NCBI GenBank assembly: GCA_965199245.1
Contig: CBDAQP010000003.1
Coordinates: 62,001 to 126,000, forward strand
Source of the DNA: Carbonatibacter sp965199245
GTDB taxonomy: Bacteria; Pseudomonadota; Alphaproteobacteria; Kiloniellales; Kiloniellaceae
Direction: 5' to 3'
DNA length: 64,000 nt
Shown here: piece by piece, positions 16,232 to 25,193 of the stretch
Layout: each line of letters begins with the position of its first letter
Numbering within the stretch: position 1 is the stretch's first letter
Program-made: the position numbers and the translations under genes
The notes under the pieces: generated by a model
Databases searched by the model: none
Told to the model about the DNA's origin: nothing
What the model saw: the letters and a program-made list of their open reading frames with translations, nothing else

Positions 16232-16885
16232 CTACAAAGACAACAGCACCCGGGTTTCGCGGTGCTGTTGTTTGTGGTGGATTTTATCGCCGTGTACAGA
16301 GATTGACCCGTCAGAAATTTTTTCAAGGCATTGAGGATAAAGCCTGTGTTCTGCAATCAGAACGCGGTGGGCGAGGGATCCCGCATCATCATCGGTGTGA
16401 ACCGGAACAGCAGCCTGTGCGATTATGGGGCCGCTGTCGAGGTCGTGGCGGACAAAATGCACCGTACAGCCATGGATCCGACACCCCGCATCAAGGGCGC
16501 GCTGGTGGGTCTCGAGACCGGGAAACAGGGGCAGGAGAGAGGGATGGATATTGATAAGGCGGTTGTGCCACTGCCGAACAAAATCACGCGAGAGAAGACG
16601 CATAAACCCGGCCAGACAAATAAATTCCACGCCTGATTGCTCAAGAGCCGCTGTCATCGCGCGGTCAAAAGCGACACGGTCTGTCTTGCCGTCCGGTGTG
16701 CGATAGGCCCTATGGTCAAGAACCAGAGTCGGAACCCCCTGTTCGCGGGCATAATCCAGTCCCCCCGCATCGGCATTGTTCGAGATAACGAGAACAGTTT
16801 CTGCGGGAAAAGAATCAACCTGACAGGCCGAAAGCAGGGCCTGAAGGTTTGAACCCCTGCCAGAAATCAGAACGGCGACCTTCAT
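16232..16885 (-). CDS. purN: Phosphoribosylglycinamide formyltransferase (GART)
   Basis: The protein is about 217 residues from the ATG at 16885, where MKVAVLISGRGSNLQALL is the canonical start; a GTG at 16927 inside purM is an alternative. PurN transfers a formyl group from 10-formyl-THF to GAR, the third step of purine synthesis. The catalytic Asn/His/Asp region (INIHPSLLPLFPG and GCTVHFVRHDLDSGPII) is intact. It follows purM by about 22 bp. The coding end runs through the stem of a bidirectional terminator. Confidence 0.95.
   Translation of the reverse strand: MKVAVLISGRGSNLQALLSACQVDSFPAETVLVISNNADAGGLDYAREQGVPTLVLDHRAYRTPDGKTDRVAFDRAMTAALEQSGVEFICLAGFMRLLSRDFVRQWHNRLINIHPSLLPLFPGLETHQRALDAGCRIHGCTVHFVRHDLDSGPIIAQAAVPVHTDDDAGSLAHRVLIAEHRLYPQCLEKISDGSISVHGDKIHHKQQHRETRVLLSL
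16242..16269. terminator. Bidirectional terminator between convergent genes
   Basis: AACAGCACC pairs with GGTGCTGTT around a 10-nt loop, with T-rich sequence on the plus-strand side and A-rich on the other. It separates the deacetylase (plus) from purN (minus) and overlaps the purN coding end. Confidence 0.75.
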
Positions 16886-16907
16886 GGCTGTCACACTTTC
16901 ATCGCGG

Positions 16908-18023
16908 TCACAGTGACCAGTGTTCACTCAGACCGTTGATCTGAACGATTTCCTGATCTGTGTTGCGTTCCTCGACTCGTCCCAGATGGAAAACACGCTC
17001 GCCTTCTGATTCAAAGCTATTTGCAATAGCCTGTGCCTTGTCCGGGCCGACCACGGCGACCATGCCAATCCCACAGTTAAAGGTTCGCATCATCTCTGTC
17101 GGGGCAATATTGCCTGCATGGGCGAGGAACTTAAAGACAGGCGGAACCTGCCAGCTTGTCGCATCAAGTCTCACCCCGACTCCCTTGGGGAGAATGCGCG
17201 GCAGGTTTTCGATGAATCCGCCGCCTGTGATGTGGGCCAATGCCTTGATACCCTGATCTTTCGGGCCAAAGGCGCGCAGGGTTGCCAAACAGCTTTTGAC
17301 ATAGAGTCGCGTCGGGATCAACAAGGCTTCACCCAGGTTTTTAAACATGCTGTTGTCGCTATCGCCAAAGGGTGCGGGGTCGCTGTAGCGCAGGCCGGAT
17401 TGCTCAATAACCTTGCGAACCAGCGCATAGCCGTTTGAGTGCAAGCCGCTTGAGGCCAGACCGAGAACCAAATCACCAGCCCGCACACCATCACCTGTGA
17501 GCACAGCGTCACGTTCGACAGCCCCCACACAAAATCCCGCCAAATCATAGTCCTGATCGGCGTAGAGTCCGGGCATTTCGGCTGTCTCCCCCCCAATCAA
17601 GGCACAGCCACAGTCTCGACACGCCCGCGCGATTCCCGCAATTATATCACGTCCCGTTGCGGGGTTGAGTCGTCCGGTGGCATAGTAATCAAGGAAAAAG
17701 AGCGGTTCCGCCCCCTGTACGACCAGATCATTGACACACATCGCCACCAGATCAATGCCGACCGTCTCATGTGTGTTGGCCTCAATGGCGATTTTGAGCT
17801 TCGTTCCCACGCCATCATTGCAGGAGACAAGCAAGGGATCATGAAACCCCGCTGCCTTGAGATCAAAACAGGCCCCAAAACCACCAAGACCCGCCATAAC
17901 ACCGGGACGCCCGGTCGATTGTGCCAGAGGTTTGATTGCCTCGACAAGTGCGTTGCCTGCGTCAATGTCAACGCCGGCTGACCTGTAATCGAGAAAAGGC
18001 GATGAATCTGAATGGGAAGCTAT
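16908..18023 (-). CDS. purM: Phosphoribosylformylglycinamidine cyclo-ligase; start codon abnormal
   Basis: PurM closes the imidazole ring of AIR from FGAM with ATP. From MAGLGGFGACFDL (17897) the sequence is typical: SCNDGVGTKLK, MCVNDLVVQGAEPLFFLDYY, GGETAEMPG and AHITGGGFIENLPRIL. The conserved N-terminus (GVDIDAGNALVEAIKP) is in frame upstream of that Met, so the true start must be further up. No ATG, GTG or TTG exists between it and the stop at about 18032. The only codon at the right place is ATA at 18021-18023, five bases after a perfect AGGAGG. The start at 18023 gives 371 residues. It is divergent from the DUF2066 gene and is followed by purN. Confidence 0.88.
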   Translation of the reverse strand: MASHSDSSPFLDYRSAGVDIDAGNALVEAIKPLAQSTGRPGVMAGLGGFGACFDLKAAGFHDPLLVSCNDGVGTKLKIAIEANTHETVGIDLVAMCVNDLVVQGAEPLFFLDYYATGRLNPATGRDIIAGIARACRDCGCALIGGETAEMPGLYADQDYDLAGFCVGAVERDAVLTGDGVRAGDLVLGLASSGLHSNGYALVRKVIEQSGLRYSDPAPFGDSDNSMFKNLGEALLIPTRLYVKSCLATLRAFGPKDQGIKALAHITGGGFIENLPRILPKGVGVRLDATSWQVPPVFKFLAHAGNIAPTEMMRTFNCGIGMVAVVGPDKAQAIANSFESEGERVFHLGRVEERNTDQEIVQINGLSEHWSL

Positions 18024-18115
18024 GGCATCCTCCTATGACTTGGGGTAGTATCTGTGCGGTCTTCGCCCTGAAGGCAACACCGATGATGAGGATACTTGAT
18101 CCAGGATGGTTTGCA

Positions 18116-19336
18116 ATGCGGTTTCACCGCTTTTTCGCGCTTTTTGTTCTGCTGTTTCTTTTTTGTCTGGGGGGGCTATCCGGGGTCGTCCGGGCCAGAA
18201 GTGACGCGCTCTATACCGTGCGTTCCATCCCCATTGATATAACTGCAGAAAGCGCATCACAGGCGAAAAAACAGGCCCTTACTTTCGGTAAAGGGCAAGC
18301 ATTTAGTCGATTGATTGAACGACTCGTTGCGCGCGATCAACGTACGCGCCTGCCCGCGTTGGAGCCAGAACAGATCTTGTCGTTGATTCAGGATTTTTCC
18401 CTGCATGATGAAAAGCAGTCCCTCGTGCGCTATCGGGCTGATCTCACCGTGCGCTTTGTTCCCGATCAGGTGTTGTCATTCCTGCGACAGTCCGGCGTTT
18501 CCGTGACAGAAACAACACGTCAGCCTGTTTTGCTTTTACCCGTTTGGCTGGACAATGGAACGGCGTTGCTGTGGGAAGACACGAACAGTTGGCGTGATGC
18601 CTGGTTTGATCTTGATCTGGGGGCTACTCTGGTTCCCTTGATTGTGCCGCCTGGTGATTTGGAAGACCTTGCGACCCTGAGCGCACAGGAAGCGTCTGAA
18701 GGGGGGGAAGGGGTCTGGCTTTTGGCGGACAAGTACGGCGCACGTGATGTTATGATTGCGACGCTTTTGACAAACCAGGCCGGCACTATTGTTCAAAGCT
18801 CACTCTTGTTACTCGAGCGGGCAACCTCACAACCTCAACAGATTTTTATCGACAATCGACCGGAGACCTTTCACAGTTTTATGTCTGATTCGAATCCTGC
18901 CCAATCAAGTTTGAATGAACCGGATTTGAGGCTCCTTGCCCAGGATATGAACCACAAAATCCAGGAAAACTGGATTTTGGACAATCGAACCAGCGGAACC
19001 ACAGAACAATGGCTGGCGGTGTCTGTCCCATTGAACGACCTGGCAGATTGGGTGACAGTCAAAGGCAAAATTGACCAGACAGCCCAACACAGTTCCCTGC
19101 GCCGACTGAGCAGACAGCGCGCAGAACTTGATCTATTTTTTTCAGGAACTGTCGACCAGTTTTCCCGCGCCCTTGCACAGAAAGGGCTTGTTTTGGGACT
19201 TACGCCCTCAAATGACTGGATACTCCGTCTCGAAGTCAAAAACCAGCCTGCGCGAACATCGGAACAATTTAATCCCATCGAACAACCTGGACAATACAGC
19301 GATACGCCTTTGTCACCAACAGTCATTATCGAGTAG
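18116..19336 (+). CDS. DUF2066 domain-containing exported protein
   Basis: The protein is about 406 residues from the ATG at 18116, chosen because it opens into a signal peptide (basic RFHR, then FFALFVLLFLFCLGGLSG). The mature part has the DUF2066 pattern: YTVRSIPIDITAESASQAKK, a basic FSRLIERLV segment, and RQPVLLLPVW. The function is unknown; it is widely placed between purM and the AI-2E/hda genes in alphaproteobacteria. The next gene starts 5 bp after its stop, so they form an operon. Confidence 0.85.
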   Translation: MRFHRFFALFVLLFLFCLGGLSGVVRARSDALYTVRSIPIDITAESASQAKKQALTFGKGQAFSRLIERLVARDQRTRLPALEPEQILSLIQDFSLHDEKQSLVRYRADLTVRFVPDQVLSFLRQSGVSVTETTRQPVLLLPVWLDNGTALLWEDTNSWRDAWFDLDLGATLVPLIVPPGDLEDLATLSAQEASEGGEGVWLLADKYGARDVMIATLLTNQAGTIVQSSLLLLERATSQPQQIFIDNRPETFHSFMSDSNPAQSSLNEPDLRLLAQDMNHKIQENWILDNRTSGTTEQWLAVSVPLNDLADWVTVKGKIDQTAQHSSLRRLSRQRAELDLFFSGTVDQFSRALAQKGLVLGLTPSNDWILRLEVKNQPARTSEQFNPIEQPGQYSDTPLSPTVIIE

Positions 19337-19341
19337 GGCGC

Positions 19342-20421
19342 ATGTCAGCCATTTCCCATCATAATCATTTATGGCGTTTCTGGTTTGCCAGTTTTCTTTG
19401 TGCGCTGATTTCTATTTATCTGCTCCGCGACATTCTGCTCCCTTTTGTTGCGGGAATTGTCGTGGCCTATTTTCTTGATCCGCTTTGTGATCGTCTGGAA
19501 AATGTGGGGCTGTCACGAACCTTCGCAACAGTCATTGTCACTGTTTTTTTTCTGTCTGTTTTTTTGCTGGGTCTGGCGTTTATTCTCCCTGTTTTTTTTC
19601 AACAAATACTAAAATTTATCAATATTTTACCAAACTTCATTGATTTAATTTATCAAAAAATTGACAGGTTGCGCGAAAATTTTTCAGGCGGATTTGATCC
19701 CGACTCCCTCATTGGTCTGAAATCCTCGTTAAACACAGGTCTGTCATCGGCAGGGCGTTGGGTCACAGGGGTGATGGGCAATGTGGTCAAAGGGGGTCTT
19801 GCGCTCCTCAATCTGCTGTCGTTAATTTTCATTACTCCTGTTGTGACCTTTTATTTGCTCCGCGATTGGGATCGTATCGTTGCGCGGGTTGATGGGTGGC
19901 TTCCTCAAGCGCATCGGGTAACAATCCGGGGTCTTGCGCGCGAGGTGGACGACACATTGGCGGGATTTATTCGTGGGCAAGGGACGGTTTGTTTGGTCCT
20001 GGGCGGTTTTTACGCGCTTGGTTTGACCCTGGCAGGTTTGAATTTTGGTCTTGTTATTGGTTTTGTCGCCGGGATTCTCTCCTTTATTCCCTATGTCGGG
20101 GCCGTGATCGGCCTGTTACTGTCTGTCGGGTTAGCCTTGTTTCAGTTTGACCATTTTGGCTCTGTTGCCATTGTGGCGGTTGTGTTCTTTGCCGGACAGT
20201 TTTTAGAAGGAAATATTCTCACACCCAAACTGGTTGGCGAACGCATTGGCTTGCACCCTGTTTGGGTTATCTTCAGTTTGCTGGCGGGGGCGAGCCTTTT
20301 TGGTTTTGTCGGGGTCTTGCTTGCTGTCCCGGCGGCGGCTGTTATTGGTGTCGGGGTCAGGTTTGCCCTCAATCGCTATATGACCAGTGCCTATTATACC
20401 GGCTCCTCAAGCGAAAAATAA
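19342..20421 (+). CDS. AI-2E family (PerM-like) transporter
   Basis: The 359-residue inner-membrane protein has about eight predicted helices. It shows the family's LLPFVAGIVVAYFLDPLCDR segment near the start, an amphipathic central part around residues 90-150, and the conserved end region with FLEGNILTPKLVGERIGLHP. Members are proposed exporters or channels of the PerM/TqsA type; substrates are mostly undetermined. It is followed immediately by hda. Confidence 0.88.
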   Translation: MSAISHHNHLWRFWFASFLCALISIYLLRDILLPFVAGIVVAYFLDPLCDRLENVGLSRTFATVIVTVFFLSVFLLGLAFILPVFFQQILKFINILPNFIDLIYQKIDRLRENFSGGFDPDSLIGLKSSLNTGLSSAGRWVTGVMGNVVKGGLALLNLLSLIFITPVVTFYLLRDWDRIVARVDGWLPQAHRVTIRGLAREVDDTLAGFIRGQGTVCLVLGGFYALGLTLAGLNFGLVIGFVAGILSFIPYVGAVIGLLLSVGLALFQFDHFGSVAIVAVVFFAGQFLEGNILTPKLVGERIGLHPVWVIFSLLAGASLFGFVGVLLAVPAAAVIGVGVRFALNRYMTSAYYTGSSSEK

Positions 20422-20425
20422 AACT

Positions 20426-21112
20426 GTGCCGCGTCAATTCACATTGGATCTGGGGACTGATCAGAGCCTACACAGAGAAGACTTTCTGGTTTCTTCCTGT
20501 AATGAAGATGCCCTGCGCTGGGTTGAGAATTTGCCCCCACATTCCGCGTTCGCGCTCTATGGCCCCGAGGGGTGCGGCAAAACGCATCTGGCCCATATTT
20601 GGCAACAGCGGTGCTCTGCGCGTTTTATTACCCCCGAGCTGTTCTGTCGGCCTGATCTTGATTTGAGGCCCCCTGACGGGCCTCTTATTCTCGATGGGTT
20701 TGATGACCTCATCCCCGGCGACAAGGCTTTGGAAAAAAAGCTGTTTCACCTGTATAACTTGTCAAACGCACAGGGAAAGCCATTACTCGTGACAGGACGC
20801 GATGCGCCCGCGCGCTGGCCTGTGACCTTACCCGATTTAAAGTCGCGACTTTCCAGCCTTTTTGCGGTTCAAATGATGCCGCCAGATGGTGTTTTGTTTG
20901 AAAATCTGTTGATTAAACTCTGTCATGATCGACAACTGCGCCTGTCACCAGAAATTTTAAACTTTCTGTCGCGCCGATGTGATCGCTCCTTTGCGACGGC
21001 CCACCAGACAATCAAAAAAATCGACGACTACGCCCTTGCTCTGCAAAGACCCATCACAATCCCGTTGGTTAAAAAAATACTCGAAGACATCAACCAACTT
21101 ATCCCGCAATAA
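20426..21112 (+). CDS. hda: DnaA-related protein Hda/HdaA, regulator of replication initiation
   Basis: The AAA+ protein has about 228 residues. The GTG at 20426 gives the usual start with a clamp-binding-like motif, QFTLDLG, and then REDFLVSSCNEDALRWVE; a GTG at 20387 overlapping the transporter is less likely. Walker A is degenerate but recognisable (GPEGCGKTHL), Walker B is LILDGFDDL, and the sensor region is LPDLKSRLSSL. Hda binds the sliding clamp and stimulates ATP hydrolysis by DnaA after initiation. It lies 4 bp after the transporter gene. Confidence 0.9.
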   Translation: MPRQFTLDLGTDQSLHREDFLVSSCNEDALRWVENLPPHSAFALYGPEGCGKTHLAHIWQQRCSARFITPELFCRPDLDLRPPDGPLILDGFDDLIPGDKALEKKLFHLYNLSNAQGKPLLVTGRDAPARWPVTLPDLKSRLSSLFAVQMMPPDGVLFENLLIKLCHDRQLRLSPEILNFLSRRCDRSFATAHQTIKKIDDYALALQRPITIPLVKKILEDINQLIPQ

Positions 21113-21115
21113 AAA

Positions 21116-21140
21116 AGCCGCCCTGAAAAAAACGGCTGTT
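21116..21140. terminator. Bidirectional terminator between hda and rpmG
   Basis: AGCCG and CGGCT form a short stem (21116-21137), with A6 before and T4 after, so it can work in both directions between the two convergent genes. Confidence 0.6.
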
Positions 21141-21167
21141 TTATTGCATTTTCGTTCAAAGGATGCC

Positions 21168-21335
21168 TTATTTCATTTTGGCTTCCTTGAACAAAACATG
21201 CTTACGCGCAACAGGATCGTATTTACGCAATGCCAGTTTTTCCGTCAGGGTGCGTGGATTTTTCTTCGCAACGTAGAAATAGCCCGTCCCGGCTGTGCTG
21301 ACCATACGAATGAGCTGTGTGGCGGGTTTTGCCAT
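21168..21335 (-). CDS. rpmG: 50S ribosomal protein L33
   Basis: This is a 55-residue protein starting MAKPATQLIRMVSTAGTGYF and ending YDPVARKHVLFKEAKMK, the typical C-minus (zinc-free) L33 of proteobacteria, part of the large subunit near the E site. The ATG at 21335 is preferred over an upstream in-frame start at 21368 because the family begins with MAK. Confidence 0.95.
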   Translation of the reverse strand: MAKPATQLIRMVSTAGTGYFYVAKKNPRTLTEKLALRKYDPVARKHVLFKEAKMK

Positions 21336-21440
21336 TTTAAAATCCTTAAAATTCAGGGAACCATTCAAATTCGCGGGGCATCATACGCGATTTTCTCTTT
21401 AGGTCAAGAGGCGAAAGCCTGTCTTTCAAACGTCTCCCTG

Positions 21441-22902
21441 TCACTGGCGCAGGCGATCAAAAAGAACACGATCCTGAACAATGATTCGCGCAACGTCTTC
21501 ATCGTAAACTGAATTTTCTGTTGCCTGGGGGCAGTCTTTTTGTTTGTTTAATTTGCCCTGTTTGATGCGCGTTGGATCAAATCCACGCCGGGCTGTGCAA
21601 ATGCCTGGCACAACGCCCTGTTCATGGATTGGCTGGCCTGATGGTGTATAAAACAGCGACCACGTCAGAGACACCTCGCCACCATTGGGAAGGCTAAAGG
21701 GCTTTTGGACGGAACCTTTCCCAAAAGACCGGCCTCCCCACAACGATAGCGCGGTGATTGTATTTGAGGGCCGCTGTGAGAATTTCTGCGGATGAGGCCG
21801 AATTGCCATTGATGAGCACAACAAGAGGCAATCCCTTTAAAATGTCGCCATTTCCTGCCGTGTAATGCTCGCTACTGCGTTTGTGGCGGCCTTCTGTCAC
21901 CAGAATAGTTTTGTTTCGTTCCAAAAACAGATCTGCAATCCGGGTGGCCATAGAAACCAGCCCCCCGCCATTGTCCCGCAAATCAAGGATAAGCCCCTGA
22001 AGTCCGTCCTCGATAAGATCGTCTAAAGCGTCTTCAAAGTCATCAGACACATTTCGATTTGCAAAGCTGTCAATCCGAATCACGCCAACAGAGCCGCGCT
22101 TTTTGGCATAAACCGTTTGAATTTCAACAAATCGACGAATAACAGAAGTGGTCAAAATTTCGCCTGTTCGTTTTTCCACGGTGAGTTTAACCCGTGTGCC
22201 TGTCGGTCCTGTGATCTTTTCAATCAGCTCAAAATCACCTAGTCCTGCAACAGATTCCGCATTGATCTGTATAATTTTATCACCCGCTTTGAGTCCGCTT
22301 TCTTCAGCAGGCCCCCCGGCAAAAACAGACAGGATGCGCGCACCGTCTTTATCCGCAATCAACGTAATTCCGATTCCTTCATATCCATCGCGTTTGCTGC
22401 GTGCCTTTTCAACTTCTTCGGGGTTGGCATAGCGTGAGAAGCGGTCAAGTTCGCCCATCATACCATCCAGCACAGCCTGATAGATGACCCCGTTTCTCAG
22501 GCGTTCGAGGTGCTGTGTTGCCTGTTGAATAACGGTGACGACAGAACTGGTCAGACGCGCCCAAGCCCCATGGTCATTGCCTGTGGGCAAGGAGAGTAAA
22601 AAAAGATCCTGACCGCTATGGGACAACAGAACCGAGTCACTGCGCAAAACAATTCCGATATCGGGATCAAGAGTTGTTAAATTCTCAATCCCGGCCAGGG
22701 CAAGATTACGTGTTGGGGGTGGTGCGATATGATAACGCGCAATGAGATCAAAGTTCTTTTCAAATAATCTGTTGCCTGAGTCTTTGTCGAAGAATCCATT
22801 TTCTTCGTATTGACCACCCGCACAGCCAAAAAGAAACAAGCCCCAAGAGACGAGAACAACCAATCGCCGCAGAGAAAAATCCGTGATCTGAAGATAGCTC
22901 AT
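21441..22902 (-). CDS. S41 C-terminal processing peptidase (CtpA/Tsp-like), frameshifted
   Basis: The N-terminal part (22902 to about 21730) has a lipoprotein-type signal (LFLFGCAGG), a PDZ domain near residues 190-270 (GIGITLIADKDGARILSVFA), and the S41 core with LDLRDNGGG and the nucleophile region INGNSASSAEI. The expected continuation, SFGKGSVQ, which holds the catalytic Lys, is in another frame, reached by one extra base in the CCGG near 21728-21732. The remainder (to 21441) is typical of the family's tail. Written as one gene it has about 486 residues. It starts 2 bp after the rnr stop. As sequenced the product would lose the Lys. Confidence 0.82.
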
Positions 22903-22904
22903 GG

Positions 22905-25157
22905 TCAACGGGTTCGATTTTTATCGCGTTTTTTCTTTTTGACGGAACCTCTGCCCCCTCCCTTGCGGTGTCTTGATTCCTTTAGCATCTGTCGTTTTGG
23001 CGTTGCATTGTCATCGCTCCACCCCAAAAGAATCGCACCCGATACCGCACTGGCGTCCAGGATACGCACAGCCAGCCGATCACCCAGCGAAAATACCCGC
23101 CCGGAGTTTTTGCCTGTCAGCTGGTGAGCCTGTGGGGTGTAGTGATAGTAATCCCGGGGCAGGGCGCGCATGGGCAAGAGTCCATCGGCCCCATTTTCAT
23201 CGAGTGTGATAAAAAGCCCTGCCCTTGTCACACCATTCACCTTGCCGGGAAAAACATTGTCCGTTTGCTGTGCGAGAAAAGCAGCTGTCATCCGGTTGCG
23301 CGTGTCCCGTTCGGCAACGGCCGAGCGTCGCTCGGTTCCCGAAATCCACTGTGCAGTTTCACGCAAGTACTCGAGATATGCGGATTCGTGCGGAATTCCA
23401 AGGTCTGGCGTGTTCTTTTTTTCTATAATCGCCCGATGCACCAATAGGTCGGAATAACGCCGGATCGGGGATGTGAAATGCGTATAGCGTTGCAGAGCCA
23501 GTCCAAAGTGTCCTGTGTTGTCACAGGAATAAAGAGCCTGGGCCTGTGCGCGCAAAACCAGTTCACTCACCATAGGATACTGCGGGAGATGCGAGGCACG
23601 CTCCAACAGGCGCGACAAAATTCCGGGTGTCATGACCTGCCCCCGTGCCAACGGCAAACCAAGGGATTCGAGGGCCGTTGTCAGGGCCTCGATCTTGACC
23701 GGGTCGGGTGGTTCGTGTGTCCGGTAGATGCAGGCTTTTTGTTCAAGCTCTCTCGCGGCGGCAACATTTGCGGCAATCATAAGTTCCTCGATTAAACGGT
23801 GACTGTCGAGCCGCGTTCTTTTCTCGACCTTAATGACCTGTCCGGCGTCATTGAGAACGGGATGTAAATTCAGGAATATCCAGTTCCAGTGTCCCCCGCA
23901 CCTTTCTGGCTTTTTCAAGAGATTTAAAACGCTCCCCTCAGCGGACGCAGGACAGACTCCAGGAGTGGTGCTGTCGTTGAATCTGTCTGTCCGTCCAAAG
24001 CATATTGAACCTGTTCATAGGTCAGACGCGCGGCGGAGCGCATCAACCCGCGCACAAAGCGATGGCGGCACACATCACCCTGTGCAGAAATCCAGAGATG
24101 AACGCCAAGGCAGGGACGATCTTCATGCGGGACGAGGGAACACCAGCCATTCGATAGTTCCTCTGGCAACATCGGGATAACATGGTCGGGAAAATAGGTT
24201 GAATTGCCCCGTTCGCGCGCGTCTTTGTCCAACGCAGACCCCGCAGGCACGTAGTGTGCAACATCGGCAATGGCAACCAGGACATGCCATCCATTCGGGT
24301 TTTGAGGGTCACTGTCCGGTTCTGCCCAAACGGCATCGTCAAAATCGCGCGCGTCCTCACCATCAATGGTGACAAGCATAATTATCGCGCAAATCATCAC
24401 GTGTCCCCAGATCGACCGGGCCTGCGCACTGCGCCTGACCCAGGGCGTCATCTGAAAATTTTTCAGGAATGTCCTGTTCATAGCATGCAATCAGGCTGAG
24501 CGTGCGCGGACTGTCAATCCTGCCCAGACGTTCGATAACCTTGACCTCTCGTCGGTTGTGTGGCCCCAAAGATTCCACCAGAACCAGTTCGCCGGGTTCG
24601 GCCCCCTGGCTCTGATTTTGGCGAAGGGCGTAATCGTTTCGCGCCCGCTTGTCCACCGGACGAACGCGCCCGCCAGAGGAGGTTTGCTCATACAGCCCCG
24701 CAAAGCGGGTCGGGGTTTTATCAATGCGGCGGATGGGGTGCGCGTCATAGCGGGCGCGTCCAACAGGCGTGAGCCGGACAAGAGCCTGCTCACCCGGGCT
24801 TAAAGTTATTCGCCTGCGCGTGTCCTCGACCAGATAGATGGCAGGGGGATTGTCCCGGCCTTCGGGCCAGTCGCGGGGCAGGGCGGTCATCTCGCCATCA
24901 TCATTGATACCCCGGGCAACCACGATCAAAACAGGGGGCAAGCTGTCTGCGCGCAAGTTACGCGGTTTTTCGGGGTCTTTGACAAGGTGGCCCTGGTTTT
25001 TCAGGTGACGTAAAACGGCTTTTAAGTGGATACGATCCTGCCCCTTGATCTGAAAAGCGCGGGCGATGTCGCGCTTGCCAACCCGGGTGGGGCTTTTGCG
25101 AATAAAGTCGAGAATCTCTGCTTCTGTTGGCGGTGTCTTATGACGTGAATCTGCCAT
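22905..25157 (-). CDS. rnr: Ribonuclease R, split by three frameshifts
   Basis: RNase R is a 3'-5' exoribonuclease that degrades structured RNA. Three frames together give a full-length protein of about 750 residues. The first (from 25157) has the winged helix and cold-shock domains. The second has the RNB active site TIDGEDARDFDDAVW. The third has TSPIRRYSDLLVHRA, an S1 domain (VFPGKVNGVTRAGLFI) and a Lys/Arg-rich tail. Frame changes lie near 24380 (extra base in TAATTA), at the A4 run 23926-23929 and near 23864-23871; each behaves as a one-base insertion. The ATG at 25157 is chosen over 25187 as the family start. It lies between topA and the ctpA-like gene. Confidence 0.85.
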
Positions 25158-25193
25158 GAAATTTTTTCCCCGTGTGGTTGCAGACACCGCAGG

